This document shows positions 1-7,102 of a stretch of 13,442 nucleotides of DNA, piece after piece. Position 1 is the stretch's first letter. Every line of letters begins with the position of its first letter. Source of the DNA: Candidatus Woesearchaeota archaeon (GTDB lineage Archaea > Nanobdellota > Nanobdellia > Woesearchaeales > GW2011-AR4). Position numbers and translations under genes: made by a program. The notes beneath the pieces are model-generated. The model searched no databases, was not told the origin of the DNA, and saw only the letters and a list, made by a program, of their open reading frames with translations. The stretch spans positions 1-13,442 of the forward strand of contig JACPMU010000002.1 in NCBI GenBank assembly GCA_016185865.1. Reading direction: 5' to 3'.

Positions 1-477
1 AGACTTATTTGCATCAACAAAACCCCTTGAGCCAACACCAGCTGGAACTATTTTAAACAAAGTATCAACTAATTCTCTTAGTTTTGGTTGGACTTCTTTG
101 AAAGTAAGGTTTGTTGTGACTAATCTCATTCCGCAATTTATGTCAAAACCAATTCCACCTGGGCTTATAACTCCATTTTCTGCGTCAAATGCTGCAACTC
201 CGCCAATTGGAAATCCGTAGCCCCACTTGTCTCGCTGTAGAACTAACTACATTGCGAAATGACCATCGGGCATGCAAAATGCATATTTCTGGATTCCAGG
301 CAGGCAGGCCACATTTGTTACCTGATTAAAGACACCATCATCCATCTCTGCAAGGAGCTTTTTAGTTGCATAAATCCTTGCAGGAACTAGCATCCCTTTC
401 TTGTAGGATGGTGGTATCTCCCAAACTACATCACTAACTTGCTTTATTTCCTTCGGTCTTTCAAATTTTTGTTGCAT
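1..477 (-). CDS. rtcB: RtcB RNA-splicing ligase, N-terminal part, interrupted by a predicted 33-base mRNA intron
   Basis: RtcB is the GTP- and Mn-dependent ligase that joins 2',3'-cyclic-phosphate and 5'-OH RNA ends, including tRNA exon halves cut by the archaeal splicing endonuclease. Exon 1 (477-259) encodes 73 residues ending CMPDGH; exon 2 (225-1) resumes with WGYGFPIGGVAAFD, then GGIGFDINCG with the Asp and Cys of the metal/guanylate site, and stays open to the window edge. The remaining active-site histidines lie outside. Between the exons are 33 bases (258-226) that keep the frame but carry a TAG stop (249-247), so unspliced mRNA gives only 76 residues. Archaeal RtcB has no residues at this point (MPDGHQGYGFPIGG in Pyrococcus, from memory). 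The ATG at 477 has a strong GGAGGT site five bases upstream. The family call is firm; the intron is inference. Otherwise the gene is a pseudogene or misassembled. Confidence 0.93.
226..258 (-). other. Predicted bulge-helix-bulge intron in rtcB mRNA
   Basis: Read on the minus strand, GGUC (264-261) faces GACA (231-228) with three pairs and one G-A mismatch. A 3-base bulge AU|U (260-258) follows on one strand and AG|U (227-225) on the other. An uninterrupted inner stem UCGC (257-254) with GCGA (235-232) continues into GUAG (250-247) with CUAC (240-237), closed by a UUAGUU loop. Cutting after the second base of each bulge removes exactly 258-226 and joins GGT CAT to TGG GGC, restoring the conserved protein. 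The outer stem is imperfect: GCCC (271-268) with GGGC (223-220), leaving GAU and G unpaired. The geometry matches the three tRNA introns in this window. Confidence 0.72.
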
Positions 478-482
478 ATTTT

Positions 483-488
483 ACCTCC
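483..488 (-). promoter_or_regulatory. Ribosome binding site of rtcB
   Basis: GGAGGT on the minus strand lies five bases before the ATG at 477 and fixes that start. An AT-rich TATA-like stretch (about 503-515) lies further upstream, so this transcript appears to have a short leader, unlike the leaderless genes nearby. Confidence 0.75.
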
Positions 489-529
489 TTCTTGTCAAAA
501 TTTAATTTATATTATGAAATTTTTAAATC

Positions 530-685
530 CGCCTTCGGCATATTTTAGTGCGCCTCGGCATTCTGCTGTGGAAATTAATTTCTCCAACGCTCTTCCTCGG
601 CGCAAATGCATTGAGGCTGCCAGCGATACATTCCTGAGCTGGGTTCCCATTATACCTTGGCATATCTTGGGAAGCGACGTTTTTG
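530..685. ncRNA. GC-rich, hairpin-forming intergenic block; candidate structured RNA of unknown family
   Basis: The 304 bases between rtcB and the OB-fold gene have no convincing gene, but about 530-685 is markedly GC-richer than its AT-rich flanks. Visible pairings are: palindrome GAAATTAATTTC (571-582) flanked by TGGA/TCCA; nested CGCT (588-591) with AGCG (622-625) and CCTC (595-598) with GAGG (613-616); and TTCCCA (644-649) with TGGGAA (668-673). A T-run follows at about 680. TATA-like sequences flank both sides (about 507-530 for plus, 705-720 for minus), so the strand is undecided. No RNase P or SRP RNA signature was recognised. It could instead be a degenerate repeat. Confidence 0.35.
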
Positions 686-750
686 AAATTATTTTATCGT
701 TAATGTTTTTATAATAAATTTAAATCGGTTTAAATTTTAATTGAGATAAA

Positions 751-760
751 TTTAAATATA
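751..760 (+). promoter_or_regulatory. TATA box of the OB-fold gene
   Basis: TTTAAATATA is centred about 27 bases before the ATG at 782, preceded by a purine-rich GAGATAAA that could serve as the TFB-recognition element. The spacing places transcription start at or beside the start codon, so the message is probably leaderless. Confidence 0.65.
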
Positions 761-781
761 ATTCAATTAATCCGCTATAAA

Positions 782-1192
782 ATGCAGGTAAAAGACCTAA
801 AGCCAAAGCAGGGCAATGTGGATATAACAATTGATGTTGTTGATGTAGGCGAAGCAAGGGAATTCCAGAAATTCGGCAAGCCCGGAAGAGTTGCAAATGC
901 GGTTGCAAAAGATGAAACAGGCAACATAAAGCTAACGTTATGGAATGAGGATATTGAGAAAGTAAGTGCCGGAGATAAAGTTCATTTAACCAATGGGTAT
1001 GTTAATGAATGGCAGGGAGAAATGCAGCTCACAACAGGCAGGCTTGGAAAGCTTGAAATAGTGGGAAAAACTGATGCTGATTCAGGTACAGATTCCAGCA
1101 AAATAAGGACAAACATCCCAATGGAAGAAAGTGGCGAAGAGCTTAATGTTGAGGAAGAGGATATTGAAGATTCTGATGATGAAGAGATTTAA
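782..1192 (+). CDS. OB-fold single-stranded-DNA-binding protein (archaeal SSB/RPA-like)
   Basis: This 136-residue protein has one OB fold (about residues 4-95) of the kind in archaeal SSB and RPA: VKDLKPKQGNVDITIDVVDV opens the barrel, followed by VANAVAKDETGNIKLTLWN and the strand region AGDKVHLTNGYVNEWQGEMQ. From about residue 112 it ends in a very acidic tail (EEEDIEDSDDEEI), which in SSB-type proteins recruits partners. It probably binds and protects single-stranded DNA in replication or repair. The protein is complete, with a TATA box placed for leaderless start. It is monocistronic, read away from rtcB and toward tRNA-Phe. RNA binding is possible, since OB folds do both. Confidence 0.85.
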   Translation: MQVKDLKPKQGNVDITIDVVDVGEAREFQKFGKPGRVANAVAKDETGNIKLTLWNEDIEKVSAGDKVHLTNGYVNEWQGEMQLTTGRLGKLEIVGKTDADSGTDSSKIRTNIPMEESGEELNVEEEDIEDSDDEEI

Positions 1193-1202
1193 ATCGAAAG
1201 TC

Positions 1203-1215
1203 TTTTAAATTATTA
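1203..1215 (+). promoter_or_regulatory. TATA box of tRNA-Phe
   Basis: TTTTAAATTATTA is centred about 28 bases before the first tRNA base at 1237, the normal archaeal distance to transcription start. It begins 11 bases after the stop of the OB-fold gene. Confidence 0.55.
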
Positions 1216-1257
1216 TCTTGTTCTTAAAATGTTGATGGGGCGTTAGCTCAGCCTGGG

Positions 1258-1280
1258 ACGCAGGCTTGCCTGTGCAGTAA
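1258..1280 (+). other. tRNA-Phe intron 1 (D loop, position 20/21), 23 bases
   Basis: Inner stem C1259-G1274, G1260-U1273 and CAGG (1261-1264) with CCUG (1269-1272) closes on a CUUG tetraloop. Central helix CCUG (1252-1255) faces CAGU (1275-1278), three pairs plus a C-U mismatch. Bulges are GG|A (1256-1258) and AA|A (1279-1281). Cutting after the second base of each leaves the normal D loop AGCCTGGGA. Confidence 0.82.
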
Positions 1281-1297
1281 AGAGCACACGGCTGAAG

Positions 1298-1334
1298 TCG
1301 GTATTTTGAGCTGCAAAGCGATGAAATGTCTGAT
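1298..1334 (+). other. tRNA-Phe intron 2 (anticodon loop, position 37/38), 37 bases
   Basis: This is the canonical archaeal intron site. The anticodon stem CACGG/CCGUG forms the outer helix. Central helix CUGA (1292-1295) faces UCUG (1329-1332), three pairs and a U-U mismatch. Bulges are AG|U (1296-1298) and AU|A (1333-1335). The inner helix is weak: C1299-G1328 and G1300-U1327, or alternatively AUUUU (1303-1307) with GAAAU (1323-1327). Removal gives loop CUGAAGA. Confidence 0.82.
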
Positions 1335-1356
1335 ACCGTGGTGTCGAGGATTCAAA

Positions 1357-1386
1357 TGGAAAGCTGATTTACAGCTTGCCTGATTT
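1357..1386 (+). other. tRNA-Phe intron 3 (T loop, position 59/60), 30 bases
   Basis: The T stem GAGGA/UCCUC is the outer helix. Central helix UUCA (1351-1354) faces UGAU (1381-1384), three pairs plus a U-U mismatch. Bulges are AA|U (1355-1357) and UU|U (1385-1387). The inner stem is strong: G1358-C1380, G1359-C1379, one A-G mismatch, then 1361-1366 with 1372-1377 around loop AUUUA. Removal gives the standard T loop TTCAAAT. Confidence 0.85.
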
Positions 1387-1405
1387 TTCCTCACGCCCCA
1401 CTTTT

Positions 1406-1831
1406 TTATTTTAAAATTTCTTTAAGAATATCGCCAGAGCATCTATTCCAAAAGTCGATGATATCTTTTGCTTGTGCAACAGAAATTCTAAATCCCCTGT
1501 AGTTTGCATCATTCCTTATTCGTTTAAATCGTGTAAGGTGGTTTAGCAGCACTTTTTCTTTGATGTCCATTTCTTTAAGTATCTCCATGCTTACTTCATG
1601 GTTTCTAGGTTCGTAACCTGATGCCCACCATTTAGAATCACCTAACTGCCTTAATGACTCGTATATTTCTCTGAATATAAGTGTTGCACTATCCTCATTC
1701 AAAGGAATGCTTTTGGCAATTTTCACATTCATTTCAGCAAATTTAATCATTGATTTTATTCTCTCTGTATCTGATTGCCTTATTCTAATTTGATCTGTAT
1801 TTAACAGCATGTCAATAATTTCTTTTTTCAT
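1406..1831 (-). CDS. HEPN-domain protein, probable toxin of a HEPN/MNT pair
   Basis: This 141-residue, all-helical protein resembles the HEPN proteins encoded beside minimal nucleotidyltransferases (MNT). Such HEPN proteins are ribonuclease-like toxins silenced by their MNT partner. The family's RX4-6H motif should fall at about residues 104-111; the sequence reads RIRNDANYRG. Arg106 and Asn107 are present but the catalytic-histidine position holds Tyr111, so activity is uncertain, or the tyrosine may be the site modified by the MNT. Its ATG overlaps the end of the MNT gene by four bases (1828-1831), so the two are co-translated. The stop lies five bases from tRNA-Phe on the opposite strand, a common place for inserted accessory genes. 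The pairing is well supported; toxicity is inferred. Confidence 0.7.
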   Translation of the reverse strand: MKKEIIDMLLNTDQIRIRQSDTERIKSMIKFAEMNVKIAKSIPLNEDSATLIFREIYESLRQLGDSKWWASGYEPRNHEVSMEILKEMDIKEKVLLNHLTRFKRIRNDANYRGFRISVAQAKDIIDFWNRCSGDILKEILK

Positions 1832-2409
1832 GGTTTAACCTCTAAAAATCCTAATAAAACAATGCCATTAGCTATATTGTTAAAAACATTTTCATCAATA
1901 TTTTTTCTGTTGAATAAATGAATTTGTATCTTCCTATTTATTGCACTTTCAAATTCGGTTAGTTGATTTAATTGCAATGTTTTATATTCTTTTAATTCAT
2001 CATTTTCTATTGCAATATCTATGTCTGAAGCAGATAAATCTTCTCCTTTTCTAAAACTGCCAAATAAAACAATTGATTTTGGGTTATTGAAATGCTCATT
2101 AAGAAATTCAACTAAGCCGCTTTGGTATATAAAAGAAAGATTGTATATTATCTTGCTCTTTATAAACTCCCAGCTCTGTTGACTGGCTTTTATTCTCCAT
2201 ATTTTGCTTAATTTAGTAATTTGAATGAGATTTATTTTATAGAATTCATCTAAAATTTCTCCAATATGCGCTTTTGCAACGCCAGCTTCTTTAGCTAGAT
2301 CTGAAAGGCTGAATTCTTTATCAGGATAGGTAAACAAAACCTTTGCCACTCTTTGTCTAGCGGTTTCAATATAGAACATAAGTAACTTTTTAGGAACAAT
2401 TGGTTTCAT
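1828..2409 (-). CDS. MNT-type nucleotidyltransferase with N-terminal winged helix, probable antitoxin
   Basis: The 193-residue protein has two parts. Residues about 15-75 form a winged helix-turn-helix (FSLSDLAKEAGVAKAHIGEI). Residues about 108-190 form a minimal nucleotidyltransferase with the GSx10DxD signature: Gly117, Ser118, Asp129, Asp131 within IVLFGSFRKG and ASDIDIAIE. In HEPN/MNT systems this enzyme transfers AMP to its HEPN partner and neutralises it. The downstream HEPN overlaps by four bases. The DNA-binding domain and a perfect inverted repeat just before the start codon suggest autoregulation. It is complete, with an ATG at 2409 and a TATA box about 32 bases upstream. A role outside toxin-antitoxin biology cannot be excluded. 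Confidence 0.8.
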   Translation of the reverse strand: MKPIVPKKLLMFYIETARQRVAKVLFTYPDKEFSLSDLAKEAGVAKAHIGEILDEFYKINLIQITKLSKIWRIKASQQSWEFIKSKIIYNLSFIYQSGLVEFLNEHFNNPKSIVLFGSFRKGEDLSASDIDIAIENDELKEYKTLQLNQLTEFESAINRKIQIHLFNRKNIDENVFNNIANGIVLLGFLEVKP

Positions 2410-2411
2410 TT

Positions 2412-2427
2412 TGTAACATACGTTACA
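2412..2427 (-). promoter_or_regulatory. Probable operator of the MNT-HEPN operon
   Basis: TGTAAC-ATAC-GTTACA is a perfect 6+6 inverted repeat starting three bases upstream of the MNT start codon. It sits over the expected transcription start, where a bound repressor would block initiation. The winged-helix domain of the MNT is the obvious candidate binder. The interaction is inferred. Confidence 0.55.
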
Positions 2428-2437
2428 TATTAGAACT

Positions 2438-2445
2438 ATTTAAAT
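2438..2445 (-). promoter_or_regulatory. TATA box of the MNT-HEPN operon
   Basis: ATTTAAAT is centred about 32 bases upstream of the MNT ATG at 2409, placing transcription start inside the inverted repeat at 2412-2427. Confidence 0.55.
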
Positions 2446-2465
2446 CTTTTGGTTTTATATTAATT

Positions 2466-4570
2466 TTAACCGCTCAATGTAGCCGTCAGAATCCTTCCGG
2501 CAACAATGTTGAACATCAGCATCACGGCCCCTGAAATAAAAACATAAAGTATAGTGCTTCTTATCAGATTATTTCCGAGCTGGTACCTTTCATTCAGCTT
2601 GTCAGAGCCGTTTTCAACGCCGTTTGCAATGACTGTCAGTATGAATGTAATCTGCACAACATAAATCCCGACTATGAGCTGGAAGTAATATGTGGGAATG
2701 CCGTCGCCAAACAGCCCGAGCACGCCGATAGGCGCTGCTGCATCAGTGCCTCCGACAGATGTTGTGACCTGCTGCAGCTGGCCACCCAGCTTTCCAAGAA
2801 TTGAAGTTATCATTGAGGTGATTCCGATCTTTCATTGACCTTGTGGATTTCCTTGATGTACCTTGAGACATTTGTCAATGCTTGCGCAGCAATCAAGGGC
2901 CCTTTTTTTATTGCCTGCGTCAGCACTTTCATCGAGCTTTCAATGAGATTGCTTGGAAACGAGACAAGAGCCCCATGCGCAGGGTCAAATATCGCCTTTT
3001 CAATGCTCATCCCAAGCCTTCTTAAATTGAGATTGACTAATTTGAAGAAGCTTCCTGAAACTGTCCCTTCCATAACATCAGCAACTTTTCCAACAGCGAT
3101 TTCAACAGGCAGATTGTCACCCAATCTGTTGCCGAGCTGGAACAGCGCATTTGCAAACTCTAGCTCAAGCTGCTTTGCCTTTTCCCTTATCTTGATGATA
3201 TTCTTTGACTTGAGCCTGTAATAAAGGCCGATTGCAACTCCAAAGCTCAGCGGAATAAAGAGGCTTGCAATTCCAGCTCCTAATCCATAAGGGCCAATCT
3301 CCTGGTTTGTTGTGGTGCTTGTCCTGTACTCCAGAAAGCAGTACCTCTGCCCACATGGATTTGTCAAATCCTGTTCTCCAAATCCAAAATCTGCAACGCC
3401 TATTGCATGGAATATCAAAGGGCTTAATCCAATCAGAAATAAAACAACTCCGATAAAAACGCTGAAAATTATGGGAGTGATCTGAAATTCCTGCTTTCCG
3501 ATTTTTATTAAAACATTCCTGTATTTCTTGAGCTCAGGATTTTCCTCGGATATGTCAGTATCCCCGTAGCCTGTCGGCCTTTTTGAGAGGATGTTCTTGC
3601 CAAGATAGTAAACTACAACAGTGAGTATGACATTGTAAATGACAGCAAGATGGTACCATCTCACATTCTCCATGAAGCTGACAACCAGCGGCAGAATTAC
3701 AAGCCCGAGTATCGGAAGGATTATGCCGAGCATGTGCAGCATTGTAATCGGGTTCTGCAGGTTGTGCGCGTAATGCAGCATTTTTTCATAAGTCTCGTCA
3801 AGTATTACATCCAATGACTTGTCAAGGGCATTCAGCCTTCTTGTTTCATCTCCCTCGTACAAAGAGCTCTCAATCAGATGAAATGCCTCGATAAACTCAA
3901 TGTTCCACTTTTTCCATGTGTCAAGGTACATGTCAAGCGATTCCTTGACTGTTGAGAATTTTTCAGTCTCAACGTCCCAAAGCACTTTTTTCAGGTCAAG
4001 CGATAAAGGAGGGGTAAGATGCTGCGATGCAAACTCAATGGCCCTTTCCAAATTTGAAGTGTGCCTCATATAAGTTACAACATAAAAAATGCATAAAACC
4101 ATCTGGTTGCTTGCCTTTAAGCGCCAGTTGTTGGCGATGAACTCAGGAGCCTTTCCAAGGGGAATGATGATGGATGCAGCCCCAATGAGGAATAACGCAA
4201 CAAAAAATGTAGAATTGAATACAAGAAATGCAAACAAGGAGCCTAGCACAGCCACAACAAGCGGCATGAAAAACGAGAATGAGACAGCGCCTGCTGGCGT
4301 GATTTCAAGATGAGTTATGTCAATTGCTTCCTGCAAAACTGCAGCCTTTTTTTCGTCCGGCTTTATTTTTAATAATTTTTCGCTGAAATTGCACAATTTC
4401 TCGTAAATAGTCATGTGCCTTGGCATAAACTCTGCCTTGAACTCCTGGTACTCTACTGTTGTTTCCTTCTGAGGCTGATCTTCCAGCTTTGCGCCCAGCT
4501 CTTTCTCTATGTGCCTCTTGTAAATCTCCATCAGAGTCTGCAGCTTCTGCTTGTCTATCTCACTAGCCAT
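2466..4570 (-). pseudogene. FlaJ/T2SSF-type pilus membrane platform protein, broken by an internal deletion
   Basis: This is the inner-membrane platform that partners the secretion ATPase in archaella and type IV pili. The first reading frame (4570-2810, 586 residues) has a cytoplasmic start, hydrophobic segments near residues 97-142, 270-325, 360-390 and 430-455, and two T2SSF-like cytoplasmic parts, the second running LPVEIAVGKVADVMEG to SRYIKEIHKVNER. It then shifts and ends in SESPQ. The next frame (2813-2466, 115 residues, two membrane helices) carries the C-terminus; read upstream it begins IGITSMITSILGK. Related proteins have roughly 30 residues between VNER and the IGITSM region. They are missing at about 2830, and the loss is not a multiple of three. 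Stop and next ATG overlap as ATGA, so both halves might be translated. It follows the ATPase gene by 167 AT-rich bases. Confidence 0.8.
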
Positions 4571-4737
4571 GCTATAAGAATACTTCTTTCACCTCTTTTT
4601 TTTGATTATTTTTATCGATTATTGTTATATTTTTTATTGTTAATGTGAGATTGATTTGTTTATTGATATTTTAATTTCTTACACAGCGCAATAAACTTTT
4701 TGCCATTAAATTAAAAAATTTTTAAAAAAAATTGGTG

Positions 4738-6944
4738 CTACATCTTGCTGTGGAAGTCCATCTTCTTGACATGGCGCTTGAGCCATTCGTTCCAGTCAAA
4801 CAAAATTCTTTTTGAATCCAAAGTCCCTATTTCGTCCTTTATTTTTTCAGATATCTTGTGAAACTGGTCATTGCTTTGTATCACAAAATCCGCTTCCAAT
4901 AATCCCAAGTTGCTTGTCTTGTTTGCAAAATCAACAAGGTTTTCCTTTATTTTTGCCCTCAGCATTATGTTGTCCCAGACAGCATCCCAGTCGCCGGCCC
5001 ATTCCTTTACATTGCCTGCAATAGCCTTCAGAATTTCCGAATCTCCGTTTATCAAGTCTTCGCTTGCCTCAAGCTCGTCTTTTTTGGAATTGTACTTCAT
5101 CAAATCAACAAAGCCCTTCTCCACAAGAGGATCCTGCTCCCACTGCTTCCTCACCTCTGTTATTTGAGTAATTCTTCTCCATCTGTGCAAACCATCAGCG
5201 CTTCTTACAGGGTTTGCAACAACAACAACATCTGTTGCCTTGAAGCTTGTCCTTGGCACTCCCAGGTCATTCACAACCCTGTCGAAAACTCCATATGGTG
5301 AATCACCATGAATAGTGCCTGCAACTACGTTTGCCAGTGCCCCAACCCTCATTGCCTCATACAAAGCCAATGCTTCCTTGCTTCTTATTTCTCCAATTAT
5401 CAGGGCAGAATCTCCCATTCTTAGCGTTGTCCTTATGCCTTCGTCTGCTGGCACCTCGCTTGAGCCTTTTGACAGCGCAGCAGCCACCTTCATTGACTGA
5501 ATGTTGTATCCAAGTTTCCTTAGCGAGCCTGTAGGCAATTCTAAAGTGTCTTCTATTGTGATTACACGATACTTTCTCATTAGCCTGCTGCCAATGGGTT
5601 CATCATCTTGTTTTGTATGAACAAAGGCAAAGTCCATGGCTTGTCGCGATGCCTTCTGAAAGCAAATGCCAGTCCGCTGGGATTCAAGGGAGGTGCAACA
5701 ACTGCAATTCTTGAGTTTGCGCCGGGAATGCTTAATTCTGTGTCAAGAATCGGGTTTGCTTCATCCAATGGCCTTCCGGAAAGCAGTCTAAGCTTGGACG
5801 CCCATGAATCGGCCTCAGGTGTTGTCGGAATGATGTTTGTCTTGCAGTCCGCATAATCCTGATGCACTATGAACATAGGCATCTCTCCCAATGGCGAGTT
5901 TATCGTGATGTCCTGCACCTTCTCATCCTGCAAAAGCACTTCAATTAATCCAAAGCCGACAGTGTATCTTATCAGTATTTTTGTCATTTCATCAATTTCA
6001 GAAGAGGTCACTCTCAGGTTCCTGTAGTTGACAAGCTCCTCAATCAGGTCAGAGCCTATGTTGTAGAAAACCTGCCGCATTCTTTCAGGGTCGATAAACT
6101 CTTGTCTTGTTGGTTTGTGCTCCGACATTATCTTTCTTGCAGTGTCAAGGATTTCGTATTTCTCCTCGCTCAGCTTGAACTCCGGCGGCATTAAATGGTA
6201 AAGATACTGCACATTGTCAGGCAATTCAAAGATTGTTACTTCTGTGTTCTTGCCAATCTCGTAGCTGTCAATTTCCTCGCCTTCAGCGGGAAAAGTTGCC
6301 ATGAGCTTTGTGAACATAAAATCCGGCCTTATATCTGGAGTGAGTATTCTTCTGTAGACAGAGCGCTCGTTGAGCTTGTACCCTTCCACATACTGATTTG
6401 CAGCATCAATGAGCTTTGTCTTTTCCATCAGGGACATAAGATACTGCAGAACCGAAACATATTTCTGCGCGCATTTGATGTAGTTTTGGTCAACGGTCCT
6501 GTCCATCCTTATTCTCTCGTCTCTTACTGTCCTTTTCAATTCCACATATGCCCCAATTGGATCTCTTTTCAGCAAATCAGCTATGATGTTTTGAATATTA
6601 GCGTACCAGTGCGCAGCCCATCTTGTGCATTTTGGGTCAGCCAGTAAATTCCCGTAACCAAACACGTCTCTTCGCTTTGTCAGCTGGGAATATAGCTTGG
6701 CTATTTCCTGCACCATGAAAGTCTGATTGTAGTCATACTCGTAGTTTCTCTTTTGCAGATAGACTATTTTTGTCACTATTCCTGCTTCCACAAGAATGTC
6801 AACAGTCCTTGACATGCACACTGGATCATCCTCAAGGGAAGGGATATGCGGATACTGCTCTAAGTCAATCATGAGAATTATCTCTTCGCCTTCCCTTATG
6901 ACATCATAAGTGAAGGGCTTTTTTGTCTCTCCGAACAATGCCAC
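4738..6944 (-). pseudogene. FlaI/PilT-family secretion ATPase, broken and lacking Walker A
   Basis: Hexameric ATPases of this family power pilus or archaellum assembly from the cytoplasm. The first frame (6944-5580, 454 residues, GTG start with GAGGTGA upstream) has the long N-terminal domain and the start of the ATPase domain, including IRYTVGFGLIEVLLQDEKVQ and LAFAFRRHRDKPWTLPLFIQ, and ends at NPLAAG. The next frame from 5580 continues MRKYRVITIEDTLELP (Asp box), LIIGEIRSKEA (Walker B region), GTIHGDSPYGVFDRV (His box) and a C-terminal helical tail. Between NPLAAG and MRKYRV relatives carry about 30-35 residues with the Walker A loop (GxxxxGKT/S). Here they are absent, with a frame change, leaving TAATG at the junction. 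As written it could not bind ATP normally. The cause is real decay or misassembly. Confidence 0.85.
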
Positions 6945-7102
6945 TTTATATTCACCTCTTTTTTTGAGTTTATTTTATTGATGTTATTTATTTTTTCAAT
7001 CCGCCCTGCAATTCTTGTGCTCGGCAAAATTTTCTCTGCCAGTCAATTTTGCCTCGCCCATTTATGCATTAAACATTAAAAACGGGTTACCTCAAACACT
7101 TT

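Larger units (their letters stand above)
1237..1400 (+). tRNA. tRNA-Phe(GAA) with three introns
   Basis: The exons are 1237-1257, 1281-1297, 1335-1356 and 1387-1400. Joined, they give a canonical 74-base tRNA: acceptor GGGGCGT/ACGCCCC, D stem GCTC/GAGC with loop AGCCTGGGA, anticodon stem CACGG/CCGTG with loop CTGAAGA (GAA at 1294-1296), variable loop GTGTC, T stem GAGGA/TCCTC with loop TTCAAAT, discriminator A73. The CCA end is not encoded. All stem pairs are Watson-Crick, which supports a functional gene. The 53-61 pair is A-T rather than the usual G-C. The introns fall at 20/21, 37/38 and 59/60 (tRNA numbering). Three introns in one tRNA is known from Thermoproteales and is rare elsewhere. 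C followed by T6 (1401-1407) could end transcription. The HEPN gene reads toward it and stops five bases past the 3' end. Confidence 0.9.

Noticed and set aside
226..258. Intein in rtcB
   Set aside because: An RtcB intein is known from Pyrococcus, but the insertion here is only 11 codons, contains a stop and lies at a different place; no intein motifs could fit.
226..258. Ribosome bypass (translational hop) over the rtcB insertion
   Set aside because: Known hops need matching take-off and landing codons; the flanks are CAT and AAG, which do not match, whereas a BHB fold gives the exact junction.
439..714. Open frame of 91 codons between rtcB and the OB-fold gene
   Set aside because: It overlaps the rtcB start on the other strand, has no recognisable domain, and lies over the hairpin-rich block.
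4571..4737. Possible location of the missing ATPase or platform segments
   Set aside because: This gap is AT-rich and no frame encodes a P-loop or T2SSF segment; the missing pieces were not seen anywhere in the window.
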